Source: Adineta steineri (taxonomy: Eukaryota > Rotifera > Eurotatoria > Adinetida > Adinetidae). Taken from it: a DNA stretch of 64,000 bases. A program made the translations under genes and the position numbers. Shown here one piece after another: positions 1-13,502 of this stretch (its first letter is position 1; each line of letters begins with the position of its first letter). A model generated the notes under the pieces. The model ran no database searches and had not been told where the DNA came from. It saw only the letters and a program-made list of their open reading frames with translations. The stretch spans positions 310,001 to 374,000 of the forward strand of contig CAJNOI010000060.1 in NCBI GenBank assembly GCA_905250115.1, read 5' to 3'.

Positions 1-30
1 TTTGTGGTTTAAAAAAAATATTTTTCTTAC

Positions 31-214
31 CCCCAAAATTGGGTCGAATATTTAAATCATAATCTTTTAAAAGTCCATCAAGAATCGTTGTTATCTGATG
101 TGTACGTCTTGACGCAGCTGTTGTATTAGCATATTCTAATGTGTTATTATCTAATAATTGACTTTTAGTTATTACAAACATAAATAATATCCATCTGACT
201 ATATTTACAAACAT
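31..214 (-). CDS. Cys-loop ligand-gated ion channel, first coding exon (partial)
   Basis: The minus strand opens with ATG at 214 and reads a hydrophobic signal-peptide-like start (MFVNIVRWILFMFVITKSQ). After about 40 residues it reaches ITTILDGLLKDYDLNIRPNF followed by GG. The pattern ILDxLLxxYDxxxRPxFGG is the opening of the extracellular ligand-binding domain of anion-type Cys-loop receptors (GABA-A, glycine, glutamate-gated chloride families). A clean donor (GTAAG, 30-26) ends the exon, and the rest of the gene lies before base 1. With only about 61 residues visible, the ligand and ion selectivity cannot be assigned. Channels of this family are pentameric plasma-membrane receptors. Confidence 0.7.
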
Positions 215-675
215 TTTCTATTTGACTAAAGAACATATCGGATGTTCTCTCTCGCGTTTCTATATATATATATAAATTAATGGCTAGGATATAGACTAAT
301 ATTTAAAGATATTGCCTAAGGCATCAATTGCATCAATAAAAATAATTACATGCATCGAAGAATCTCGTTTTTTATTATGAGACGACATTCTCTATGGATT
401 CAATGTTGTTAAAAAATGATCGAATAATCGAAAATACTAATTTTTTTTTGTACTCATAAACTTGATTGATTAAACAAAATGATAGATAATCTAGAAGGAC
501 ATTTCCATACTTCTATCACTATTTATTTATTGTCTTTGAAATATGATCAGCAAACTAATTGTAACCAAAGAAATAATTGAATATAAAAAACAGCTTTTAT
601 CTAGACAAGATATTGACTATGATTAAACAAAATTAGTTTTATTTACAAAATCCGTCGACAAAAAAATAACAAGCT
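215..675. other. Intergenic, no feature seen
   Basis: AT-rich DNA between the start of the Cys-loop receptor gene and the 3' end of the SET gene, both on the minus strand. It has a short TA microsatellite near 262-275. It presumably holds the receptor promoter and the SET 3' flank. I see no coding potential. Confidence 0.5.
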
Positions 676-1220
676 TTATCTCGGTGGAAGTTTATCTAAA
701 CGAGTAGGAGTCTTTTTTAACCAATACCATCGACCATAATCAGCAAAAATTTCCTCACCAGCGGCTATATCTCGTTTAGCAATAATATAAGCACATTGTT
801 CATCAGGACGTTTATCAAATATAACATTCTGTAATAGACGATTACGTGGATCATTTATATATCTGGCAAGTACAGTTGTATCATCACATGGATCAACATA
901 AACTTGTGGACCAAGTCTCATTAAATAAGATTTATCTTCCAGACGTATAGCATCGATCGTACGAAGTACTTTGCCTGTATAAATACATACACATGAATCT
1001 TTTGAAATTGGAATTCGAGTGAATAAACCACAACCTGCGCCTAAATTTAAAAAAAAATATATCTAACCTGACAAAACTCTCGTGATGTTGTTAATAGACA
1101 AATAATTATTCTGACATGAATATAATTTGATATGCCTTTTAAAAACTAATTGAATTTATTTACGTCAAAGGTTATATATATACCTGGTATTTGTGATTGT
1201 TTTATTTCAAGTTCGACCAT
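676..1220 (-). CDS. SET-domain-only protein, predicted lysine methyltransferase
   Basis: Two exons, 1184-1220 and 676-1040, join through a phase-1 intron to give 133 residues that are almost entirely one SET domain. The start MVELEIKQSQIPGAGCGLFT carries the GxGxF AdoMet-binding motif at about residues 13-18. The segment ARYINDPRNRL occupies the place of the usual RFxNHSCxPN knot, and GEEIFADYGRWYW gives the conserved GEEhxxDYG tyrosine near the end. There is no pre-SET, post-SET or other domain. SET enzymes transfer methyl from S-adenosylmethionine to protein lysines. The substrate cannot be told from sequence. The NHS motif is degenerate (NDP), so activity is uncertain. The upstream ATG at 1220 gives an uninterrupted fold, which supports that start. 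Confidence 0.75.
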
Positions 1221-1618
1221 TACATCTATAATAATAAAATTATATTTCTGATGTCTAATCTTTCCAATTTAATTTTCATCAAAAAATATGTAATCAAATT
1301 GCAATCATATTTTGATTTCATTATATATCTTGTATTAAGAAAAAAAATTAAATTTCTTCTAATGCACATATTTTATTTTGCATGAATATTGCTTAAAACG
1401 AATACAATTAGCGACAAGAACATCAAAACAAAAACAAAAAGGGCGATATCACAAAACGATATAATAAGTTAGTTCCGAACAAATACAACAGAAACAATAC
1501 CAAGTTATTTATTCACCGGTACCTTACACCATAAAAAAAACGAAGACACATGGAATTCCCTAATAAAATACAATTTTTTGATATTTTCGAGAACTTTGTG
1601 ATATTTAATCTATAAAAA
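1221..1618. other. Intergenic, no feature seen
   Basis: AT-rich spacer between the start of the SET gene and the stop of the elongase gene. Short open frames here have no recognisable protein and low-complexity composition. Confidence 0.5.
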
Positions 1619-2805
1619 TTAATTGATTTTCTTTTTATTTTGATTTGTTTCTTGTTGTTTGTCATTGATTTTATTGTCTCGTTTCGATTTATATATATAT
1701 GAGCCAAGAAAAAAATGAGCAAATAACAAAAAATATGTGCCATACATAATTAATGATACTTTTAGGTTTTCATCTGTAACTTGACACACTTCACCGTTCT
1801 TTTTATATTGCCAAGCTTGTAAATTAATATAACAGCCGATGATCATTTGACTTAGTTGAAGTATTGTTATAATCATTGCTACCCAACGTGGTATACGAAA
1901 TTTCATTGCACGTAATGCGTAATACTAAAAACAAAGAGAATTTCGTTCGAAATAAAAAATCTATATTTCAAAAGAAATAACTTACGGAATACATAATACC
2001 ATGGACGACATAATTTAAACCACAAAACCATCTAAATATTTTTAGAAAAATACATAATTTGTTGTTTTTTTGTTTTTCATTTACCTTCCAGTTGAACTGT
2101 AATCTTGGTAACTAAACCAACAATAGATCAACACTGATGCATGGTGATACCAATGAAGAAAAATTAATGGTTGTTTACGAAGAACAATGAATACAGTATC
2201 GATTAATTCTGGTAATTTTGAAAAACAAAATGCCCATGTCCTACAAAAACATATCAATTGAAATGATATAAGTTTTTTCAAGAAAACATTTTTCTTACCA
2301 AAATCCAACGACTCCAAAAGCATTGGAATTATTACAAATTGAGTATTTCATACCATGTGTATAAATAACATAGATTAATTCTGGTAATACTCTCATAGCT
2401 CCAAAGATTGAAAATATTGCCAAAAATGTATTCCATGCTGCTAACCATAAACGTAACTCGAATCGTGGTTTATTTTTCATATAAATCTGACCAGCTAGAA
2501 ATAAAAAATATTATTTTAATTTAATAATATAAATTGAATTAATGTAATTTACTGTATATTAAGAATAAATATGCAAGTGCATAGAAAAAACTATTATGCC
2601 AACGTTGGATCATATATGTGCGTAAATCACGTAATGTTTCCATTTGATCGGTGTATCGTTCAAAATCGAATACATAAAATGATAGTGGAAGTTTATCGGT
2701 GGATGATAAAACATTATGAGAGTGAGACGATGTTTCGAAAGTTGCTGTTAATGAACTGTTAAATTGCTCAAAATAATTTGAGATGTGTGATACGATAGTA
2801 ACCAT
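1619..2805 (-). CDS. ELOVL6: Very-long-chain fatty acid elongase, ELOVL6-type
   Basis: Five exons (2553-2805, 2299-2494, 2085-2240, 1986-2031, 1619-1924) splice in frame to 318 residues. The core carries [32 protein letters not shown] and the catalytic histidine box HWYHH, followed by [20 protein letters not shown]. This order and wording match ELOVL6 (ELOVL3/6 branch) more closely than other elongases. Several hydrophobic segments fit a multi-pass ER membrane protein that condenses malonyl-CoA with C12-C16 acyl-CoA, the first step of chain elongation. The C-terminus ends in a lysine/asparagine-rich tail. The start at 2805 (MVTIVSH) is preferred over the in-frame ATG at 2889, because the extra 28 residues have no family counterpart. 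Confidence 0.9.
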
Positions 2806-3723
2806 GTTTGATGTTTTAGAAACGCACACACACTCAAGATATCTATAAGAAATTTTAAAAAAAGTTGTATACCGCCATCTTCTATGCAAGAAAAGAAATG
2901 CAAAAAAACATCAAGAGAAAACTCGATGTGTCGTAGTTCTTTACTAAAAATAGGTCAAGTAAAGAATATTCTCGTCGTTCCGTTCAATACAGTGTATTGT
3001 ATCGTTTTTGCGTCTATTATATGAAAATTTGTACCCGCTACGCTTTTATCTCTAACACACTATCTTTGATAAAATCTCATGAATCACTTACAAAAATAGT
3101 AGATAAATAATTCTATCTGAATCAACATCGTATGTGTTTTTTTACTCTCATCGAAGAATGCAAAGAGTTATGTTTTTTTCCATCTAGAGGACAAAGGAAA
3201 AAAAATTAATCTTCCACCGAAAGATGGCGTATAACGGATACGAGTAAAAACGATTACATTGATAATAAAAATATATATATATTGGTATAAAAAAGAAACC
3301 ATAGTTTTATATACGTACACCCTAAAAAAGAAAATACATGAAGCGAATAGGAGAAAAAAAATGTGATGTTTTATAATATCTATTCTCAAGCCAATGCGTA
3401 TATTCTATCCTTCAAATGACGACATAATTATTCTTACTTTCTTTTTCTTCTTTTTACCTAGTAACCATGATATAAACAAACAAATCTGATTACGACGTCT
3501 TATTATTTTATATCTCCTCTATAACCCGAAAAAAAAATTATGAAATAACAAAAAATTTATTATACATAACGTGTTAAATATTGTGCGTTTTTGTTCGAAT
3601 ATTGTTTTATACTTTTATTTGCATTTATGATAGAAAAAAAAATGTGCTTATGTTTATTTATTACAGTTCACTGTAAAGATATACGACATCAATGAAATAT
3701 GTTAACACTAAGAAAAAACAAAA
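2806..3723. other. Intergenic, elongase promoter side
   Basis: About 0.9 kb between the ELOVL start and the 3' end of the first E2 gene. It contains poly-A/T runs and no supportable gene. The elongase promoter should lie next to 2806. Confidence 0.5.
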
Positions 3724-4431
<708 letters not shown>

Positions 4432-6550
4432 TCTATTCCTATAAATAATTAAATTGAAAATTTTTTAATTTAGATATATTTTTATCAATAATTATATTTT
4501 CAAGAAATAAAGAGAGTGAAAAAATGTTTCTTTTAACTAGAGTCGATTAAATCTATGAACTATAGACTCAGATTGATGTAATTAAATTATATCCGGTTCG
4601 CATAGATGTATATCACTAGATGCCTTTAGGGCTCGGACTTTTAATATTGTTGTTCTACTCTATTTTGTAATTACATAAATTTTCTACTATATCATAAGAT
4701 AATGTTTTATTCTAATATATTCATTCGCCACTATCAATGGAATAGTCGAATCATTTATTTCCGGATAACTGTCTGAGTTTCGAATTTTGAAAATCTTCTA
4801 GGTATATTGACGATTTTATTTGTAATACAGATTAGAATCTCAGGGTGATATAACACTCGATACATTAGTTGCTTTTACAATGATTCACGTTTGTTACATA
4901 GGTAAAAATCATTTTAGTATAATGATTATGTTTTGATATTAATAACTAAAAATATGTCAGGTCTAGGAAGAAGAAAAATGATAAGAAAGAAATTGATACA
5001 AACTCTATATAAATGTTTTTCGTTCAAGAAATAATCGTTGTCAAATATCTGAAAATAAAAAGTAAAAGTATAGATTTTATAAAGATGATTGAAAAGATTT
5101 ATGTTAGGTAACAAAATATGTCGAAATTTGAAGATAGAAAAATTATAAAATAAGTTTTTTCAGTAAATATCTTAACGATACAATCGATTTTTATAAAAAC
5201 TTAATCTATTAAAGAATAATTTGACAGTTTCATACATTGCCCTACAAGATAACTGATCCAGACATAAACTAATGATTTTGTTTTCATGCCTAATTTATCA
5301 TTTAATAAAAAATATATTAACGATTGGATCGAATTTCATTTGGGGCTCTCTGTATTAACAAAATTCATGTTTAGAAATATATAAGCCAGATCTCCTATGC
5401 GAAGAAGTTATGGATAGTAGATCGACTACGGAGTTAATATTGTTAAAAACGTAATCTATGACCTCGAAACATTTGTGAGACTTCAACAGAATGAGATCAT
5501 CTGTTTTTGATATCATTGTAATTTCTAATGAGAAAGAAAAACAAGAACATTATATGGATCAAATCGCAATATAAATAATTCAGATATTGTTTATATTTCA
5601 TTTAAGTATCGAAAATTCTTAAAAACGTGATAACGGATACGACATTGTAAGTACTTGAATACATTCGAAATATTCCATGTTTATTTTATTTATTTAATAT
5701 AAATTAGTTTTAACGAATTGTATTGCCGTAGGAATGACTTTAATTTTTTTTTTGCAATGGTAAACACTCCTATAATAATAATAAAAATAATAAAATAGAA
5801 CATATGGGAAACACTTACACGCGTATTGAAAAATTTAGCAGAATAAAAATTTTCTATGTATCTAAAAGGAAAAAGAAATTATGTTTTGACGTAGGCGCTG
5901 TGAAAATCTCCACTGAAAATTCGTATAGTAATACTCTGCCATGAATTGCACAACTAGCGACCATTAGTAATGTTTTTTCTTCCTTTTTTCCTATTTCTTT
6001 TAACCCAATGATTCAAAGGCCATAAAAAAAAGACTACTATTGTTCTTCCGTTCTTCTCTTTTCTGCTCTTTCTTTTTTGTGTGTTCTTAAATAGCTGAAT
6101 AACAGTCATTTGTAAATTTTCGTTGAATTTGTTTAATCAAAAAGAAGAAAAAAAAGAAGATAGTGAAGCAGACAAAGACAATAAACACACAGAGACAGTG
6201 AGCAAAAGAAGAGCATGATGATAAATAGACAACAAAAAGGAACAGGAAAAAAAAATAACTAAAGAACATTAAATAAATTTTCGTCAAAAGAAAATCAAAT
6301 CATTGAACTTTAGATGTTTTTTCTTTCTTGTATATAATATATCAATTTATTGTTACTTTTGCTCATCTTTGTTTAAATACACACAAACATCGTACATACA
6401 TATAGTTACACTCGAATAAAGAAGGGAAAAAAAGAGAGAAAGAAAAAAGATGTTTCTATGTTTGTCCATTTTCATTCGACACAAAAAAAAGAAAAGAAAG
6501 TAGAGCTTAAAAAAAGAGAGGTATGCTGTTGTAAATTGATTTATTCATCA
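4432..6550. other. Intergenic spacer between the two UBE2D genes
   Basis: About 2.1 kb of AT-rich DNA between the tandem E2 genes. The promoter of copy 1 should lie near 4432 upward. Polypurine/polypyrimidine runs occur near 6130-6280 and 6420-6510. No open frame with protein-like composition was found. Confidence 0.5.
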
Positions 6551-7289
<739 letters not shown>

Positions 7290-8283
7290 TCTAAGAGATG
7301 AAATCAAAATCGGATATACTAGAGAATCAGATCAAAATTTAAAATATTATTGTTTTGAAAGAATGATCTAGAAGAGACAAAAATGTGCGTTTTGCTTCTT
7401 TTTTTTTTGACGCAAAGGGTAACACAAGACAACAATAACGAGAAGAAAAAAGGAGAAAGATTGCGACAAGCATTTGGTAAAGATGAAGACGAGTTTGCCC
7501 GTAACACGCTGTAATAGTAGAGAAAAAGAAAAAAAAATCGACAGCATAGACGACGATAATATAGGGGCAGTAGGGGTGATGATGAAGAAAGAGAGAAAAA
7601 AAATCATTGAATTGTTCTTACGGGCCCTCAATATACGTCAGATGATTGGATATTGAACAAAAAGAAAAAAATATAAACAAATAATAAAGCAAAAGAAAAA
7701 CAAACAAATAAATAAACAAAAAAGTTTGTTTTATTTATGAAACTATATATATTATAGGAAAATATGGAAAAATTTTTTGAAATAAATTTTATAATTATTC
7801 AAATAATTGATCGGTACTTCAAATTTTCATTGTATATAATAAAAAGTTATCTACTGAATAAATACTTAGTTTTAACTAACAGTTCTTTTCTTTTGTCTCC
7901 TCTTTATGTTTCATCATCATCATCATATATTTATTATATACTTACATGGATAAATACATTTTATACGCCCAATAAACACGTGATACACAAGTTGTATGTG
8001 GCGATATTTAGAAAAATAATGATATTTTATTACGAAAATCTTTATTTTTCTATAGAAGAATTTATTATTTTATATAAGAATTAAAAATCTTATATAAATG
8101 AAATTAAATTTATGATAGAGGAACATTGGAAAAGTAAATGACTTCCAATAATGACGTCATTGAAAAACGAGCTGTACTCAACCTTTCCATATGTTCTTGT
8201 TTTTCCATGCAAAAAAGCAAAAAAACAAAGATTTCAAACTTAATTTTTTATTTAATTTTTCTTAACAACTTCATATATTTTAG
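7290..8283. other. Divergent intergenic region between UBE2D copy 2 and OGDH
   Basis: About 1 kb between head-to-head genes, so both promoters should be here. It ends in a polypyrimidine stretch and TTTTAG directly against the OGDH ATG (acceptor AG at 8282-8283). That fits either a 5' UTR intron or a spliced-leader acceptor. Short open frames at 7474-7656 and 7764-8084 look non-coding. Confidence 0.5.
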
Positions 8284-11200
8284 ATGGAACGACTTGTTTC
8301 ATCGGTATCTCGACCATCGATTGGGTCGATACGATGTTTACCACAATTGATGCTAAATGTTCGCGGTGCACATAAAGTCCATCGTGAATCATTTCTTAAT
8401 GCATCTTCATCAAATTATATCGATGAAATGTATGAACAATGGTCTAAAGATCCTCATTCAGTACACAAGGTAGATTTTAAAATTAATTTAGAAAAAACGA
8501 AATTATTCAAATTTTCGTTTTTAGTCATGGGATCTTTATTTTCGTAATCAAGTTTATCAACGACCTCCTACACTAGGAGTTAATCCACCATCACCAGCTT
8601 TAACTCAATATTATCAAATGACAGGTTTTCTTCAACAACAACCAGCTGCTGCTTCTCAACAACAAACACAATTACAAACAATTAGTTCAGGCACTGGTGG
8701 CGTCCAAGAAATCCCACTTGATATGAAAGCTATACAAGATCATATGGCTGTACAAGCACTTGTACGATCTTATCAGGCTAGTATTTCAATAATCATATTG
8801 ATTTTTATAAATCAATTGACAAAAAAAAAATAATGACAATTTTGTAATAAAATATCCTCTTCCAGATGCGTGGTCACAAAATAGCACAACTTGATCCACT
8901 TGGTCTTTCATCAGTTGATCTCGATGCTGAAAGACCCGAAGATTTAACACCTAAGTTTTATAATTTCAGTAAGACTTTTTTTTAAAGCTCTTATTGTATA
9001 TCTCTAGTTGAGATTTAATTTTTAAATCCAAAAAAAAATATGTCGAAGAAATTTAAAAAAATAACAAGTTAGTAATTATTTAATTTTAGCTTTATGGACA
9101 TCATGAAGCTAAACTTGATCCACTCGGTATACTGGAAGCTGATTTATCTGGTGAACGACCTGAAGGAATAAGTTTATCTTCACATAAATTGAGTAAGACG
9201 TGAGAGTCAATAAAAAGAAATCCCCGTGCTTGCTGTATGTGTTTAAATAGCATAAAATTCAATCTCAACTAGAGATATACCTTTTGTTTTTGCATGTTGT
9301 TGTAGTTATATATAAAAACTAGAAAATATAATGTATTTTTCTTAAAATTAAGATGAATCTGATCTTGATCGAAAATTTATTCTTCCACCTATAACATTTA
9401 TTGGTGGACAAGAAAAAGAACTTTCTTTACGTGAAATTATACGACGATTAGAAGTATGTAAAAATGCTTTTTTTTTGTTTCTTATCTTGATCGATTATTT
9501 ATTTTTGTTTTTTTCTATATAGGATGTTTATTGTCAAACGATCGGTTTGGAATATATGTATATAAATAGTTATGAAAAATGTAATTGGATTCGACAAAGA
9601 TTTGAAGATCCAGAACAGAAAAAATTAGGAATTAAAGATATTGAACGAGCAGTTAAACGACTTATTCGAGCATCAAAATTTGAAGATTATTTAAAGAAAA
9701 AATGGAGTTCAGAAAAACGTTTTGGTCTTGAAGGATGTGAAGTTTTAATACCAGCTATGAAAATGGTTATTGATACAGCTGCAGGCAAAGGTGTTGATAC
9801 CATCATTATGGGCATGCCACATCGGTTTGTTTTCATTTGGAGTTGAAAAAATAAAAATAAAAAATTTATTCATTTAGTGGTCGTCTTAATGTACTTGCAA
9901 ATGTAACACGTAAACCATTAGAAGAATTATTTTGTCAATTTGATCCAAAATTAGAACCATCAGATGTGTCAGTAAGTATACGAAAAAAAATGAAAAGAAC
10001 TTTTTTTTTAATAATATTTTCATATCATATTAATAAGAAAAAGACACCTAAATCTTATATTGTCGTAAGTTTTTTTTTTAAATTTTCCTATCGATGTTAC
10101 GCATTTATTTTACACTCGTCATTATTGACGGATTATTTGGGACACCTATCCCTATTTAAACCTTCGTAACGTTTCGTCGGAATTAATCTTTTTAGTAGTT
10201 ATTTATTCAAATAATAATTTATTTTCTATAAAAACTAATTTAGGGAACTGGTGATGTTAAATATCATTTGGGTACATGTATTGAACGTTTAAATCGTGCA
10301 TCAAATACAATGGTTAAATTTGCTCTTGTTGCTAATCCATCACATTTAGAAGCTGTCGATCCAGTTGTACAAGGTAAAACTCGTGCGGAACAATTTTATC
10401 GTGGTGATAAAGCTGGTGATAAAGCTATGAGTATATTATTACATGGTGATGCAGCATTTGCTGGTCAAGGTGTCGTTTATGAAACCTTTCATTTAAGTGA
10501 TTTACCAGCTTATACTACTCATGGTACTATTCATATTATTTGTAACAATCAAATTGGTTTTACAACAGATCCACGTATGGCTCGTTCAAGTCCATATTGT
10601 ACTGATGTAGCACGTGTCGTCAATGCTCCAATATTTCATGTTAATGCTGATGATGTAGCATCAGTTTTACATGTTGCAAAAGTAGCTGCAGAATGGAGAT
10701 GTACATTTAAAAAAGATGTTGTCATTGATCTCGTATGTACTATTGAAAAAAAAATCTTTTAAAAAACAAATTATAAATTTTTAAGGTTTGTTATCGTCGT
10801 CAAGGCCATAATGAAACTGATGAACCTATGTTTACGCAACCATTTATGTTAGTTAATTAGACAAAAAAAACCCTTCTATTTTTATTTTTAATTTTCTTTA
10901 TTACTTTTAAAGGTATAAAAAAATTCATAAACAAACGCCTGTATTGAAAAAATGGGTCGATCAATTAATTAGTGAAGGTACAATTAAACAAGATTGGTAT
11001 GAAGCCGAAGAAGCTAAATATCAAAAGATTCTTGATGATGCCTTTGCAAATTCTAAAAGTCCTGCTTATGCTAAAGATAAAAATTGGCTTGATTCACCAT
11101 GGAAGGGTTTCTTCACTGGAAAAGGCCCTTTTCCATATCCTAAAACTGGTATATCTGAAGAAACTCTTAAAACTATTGGTGTTAAAGCTCATGAATTACC

Positions 11201-12991
11201 TGAAGGTTTTGCTCTTCATCGTGGTCTTAAACGTGTTTTCGAAAATCGTGCTAAAATGTTACAAGAACGTGAAGTTGATTGGGCATTAGGTGAATCAATG
11301 GCAATAGGTAGTGTTTTATTAGATGGTCATCATGTTCGTATAAGTGGTCAAGATGTTGAACGTGGAACATTTTCTCATCGTCATCATGTTTTACACGATC
11401 AAGATAAAGATTTAGTATTTCATGTACCAATGAATTATCTTAGTCCAACACAAGGTCATTATACAATATGTAATAGTTCATTATCAGAATTTGCTTGTTT
11501 GGGTTTTGAACTTGGATATTCAACAACAAATCCAAATTCACTTGTTATTTGGGAAGCACAATTTGGTAAGAAAACTATTATTTTCTATGATTTATATATA
11601 TATATATACTTTAATTTAGGTGATTTTGCTAATACTGCTCAATGTATTATTGATCAATTTATTTCAAGTGGACAAGCAAAATGGGTTCGTCAAAGTGGTA
11701 TTTGCCTTCTTTTACCACATGGATATGAAGGCCAAGGACCAGAACATTCATCAGCACGATTAGAACGATTTTTACAGGTAAACTTGATATAATTTATTAG
11801 ATTCAATAATTTGACATTTAAAATCCGCATACTTTTGACCTTAAATTTTAATTAAACTACAATATACATATGTATGTATAATTTAGATGGCTGACGAAGA
11901 TGAAGATCAAGTTACAGAGATCAAAGAAACAAAACATCTTCATCATAATGATCTTGCTATGTATCAATTAGATGATGTTAATTGGATAATAGCACATTTA
12001 ACAACTCCAGCTAATTACTTTCATATACTTCGTCGTCAATTAGCACTTCCATTTCGTAAACCATTAATAATGATGTCACCAAAATCATTACTTCGTTTAC
12101 CCGAGTGCCGTTCATCATTTGACGAAATGACTACTGGTAAATAATATCTTCTATCATCATGTATATATTTATTTATTCGACTAGGTACAACTTTTAAACG
12201 TATCTACCAAGAAGAAGGCGCTGCATCACAAAATGCTTCGGACGTTAAAAAAATTATTTTCTGTTCAGGAAAAACTTATTATGACTTATATAAAGAACGT
12301 GCAAATAATAAACTTGATACAGAAATTGCTATTGTACGTATTGAACAATTATGTCCATTTCCATTCGATGAAATTCGTAAAGAATTGGAAAAATATAACA
12401 ATGCAAAAGTATGTTTTGCACAAGAAGAACATAAAAATATGGGACCGGTTAGTTCATTTCAAAATATATATACATTTACTGAATAAAATAAATATTTTCT
12501 TTTAGTATACGTACTGTAAACCACGTCTTGCTTGTCTTCTTCGATCAATGAACGATGCACGAGCTGGAGAAATAAAGTAATTTATTTTCTTATATTTAAT
12601 TTTTTATATCTGAACTTTTTTTTATTAAAATTTATTTATTTCTTTAGTACATGGTAAGTTTATTTTTGTAAGAATGTTTCATAATACTTGTTTTGTCGTA
12701 GTGTCACATTCTCGCATGTGTCCTTTAATCATTCTACATGCGCATGAATAATGTTTTTCGGAGTTTTGAATATCTATTTCGAGAAAGATATATATATTTA
12801 TAACAGCTCATATCTTTTGTTTCTTTCGTGTATTTCCTATACAAGCTTGTATAGAACAAATTTTTAATATAATTCATTTATTTTGTTTTAGTTATGCTGG
12901 ACGAGAGGCTGCTGCAGCAACAGCTACGGGTATTAAATCAAGTCATTATTTGGAACAGAAAACTTACATGCAACAAGCAATGGCTTTTTAA
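8284..12991 (+). CDS. OGDH: 2-oxoglutarate dehydrogenase E1 component, mitochondrial
   Basis: E1 decarboxylates 2-oxoglutarate with thiamine diphosphate in the TCA cycle. Exons: 8284-8469, 8525-8776, one of 8866-8968 or 9090-9192, 9353-9453, 9523-9824, 9878-9971, 10244-10732, 10786-10847, 10913-11565, 11620-11777, 11887-12136, 12185-12447, 12506-12576, optional 12648-12653, 12892-12991. This gives 1,027 residues (1,029 with the microexon). Residues 1-30 look like a matrix-targeting sequence. Motifs in order: [68 protein letters not shown] (ThDP/Mg region), [22 protein letters not shown] and [14 protein letters not shown] at the end. These identify OGDH, not DHTKD1. The exon 2 donor is GC (CAG/GCTAGT), and it leads straight into the alternative exon pair. 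Confidence 0.96.
8866..8968 (+). other. OGDH: OGDH alternative exon A (calcium-motif segment)
   Basis: 103 nt, entered in phase 0 and left in phase 1 (A/GTAAGA). It encodes [13 protein letters not shown] followed by [14 protein letters not shown]. It aligns over its whole length with exon B and with the single segment RGHHVAKLDPLG...DADLD of mammalian OGDH. Joined to exon 9353 it continues as NESDLDRKF. Joined to exon B it would read into TGA after five codons, so the two exclude each other. Confidence 0.85.
8996..9280 (+). repeat. 20-bp perfect inverted repeat bracketing OGDH exon B
   Basis: The left arm 8996-9015 (gtatatctctagttgagatt) is the exact reverse complement of the right arm 9261-9280. 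The arms lie in the introns before and after exon B and are 245 nt apart. In the pre-mRNA they would form a 20-bp stem that loops out exon B and brings the exon A donor close to the exon 9353 acceptor. Confidence 0.85.
9090..9192 (+). other. OGDH: OGDH alternative exon B (calcium-motif segment)
   Basis: 103 nt, the same length and phases as exon A. It encodes [13 protein letters not shown] followed by [14 protein letters not shown] and leaves through A/GTAAGA. Exon A reads SVDLD at the acidic calcium-motif position, where exon B reads EADLS, so exon choice would change acidic residues of the motif. Exon B sits inside the loop of the inverted repeat at 8996-9280. Confidence 0.85.
12648..12653 (+). 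other. OGDH: Candidate 6-nt microexon of OGDH
   Basis: The six bases TACATG lie between a good acceptor (TTTCTTTAG) and a perfect donor (GTAAGTTT) inside the last intron. Including them keeps the frame and changes EINYAGR to EINTCYAGR. I cannot tell whether they are used. Confidence 0.4.
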
Positions 12992-13502
12992 CTCATTATC
13001 GAACATTTACCCTTTTCATTTCCTATTCTCTTATCTAAATTGTTTAGTTTTTTTCCGATATCCTATTTTCGTGTCAGTGAGAATAAAAGAAGTTTAGCTT
13101 ATAGACAAACCAGCACTAATTTGTTTATGAATAGAAATGCTTATATTTGATACATATCTATATATATATATATATATTTAATTTTTATTATTTTATCTGG
13201 TCGAATAAAAAGAAGAAACAAAAAAAGCTGATCATGCTGCCCCCTGATCGTTCTCATTCATATATTGAGAAGCGAATCTATCTACACGTATTTTCGTTGT
13301 TGAATACATTTAAATAAAAACATTTCTCTCCTAAGCAAGACAGAAAAAAACAAGCGTAACCACAACAAAACGAGAGAATGAATATCTGAACAAGACGCAA
13401 GAATAAAAAAAAAAGATGAATGAAGAACGATTGAATTTTTTTGGCTTTTACAAAAATGAAAATTATTATTATTATTATTTAAAAATAGTTTAAATAGTAT
13501 GA
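12992..13502. other. Convergent 3' flanks of OGDH and the His/Pro-rich gene
   Basis: About 0.5 kb between two stop codons that face each other. It contains AATAAA-type hexamers (near 13083-13088, 13204-13210 and 13313-13318) and a TA microsatellite near 13160-13176. No gene is seen. Confidence 0.5.

Noticed and set aside
8968..9090. Joining both OGDH alternative exons as consecutive exons
   Set aside because: Phase 1 into phase 0 gives ACT TTA TGG ACA TCA TGA, an immediate stop. They must be alternatives.
10972..11289. Leu/Lys-rich open frame inside OGDH
   Set aside because: Frame-shifted shadow of the OGDH exon 10913-11565.
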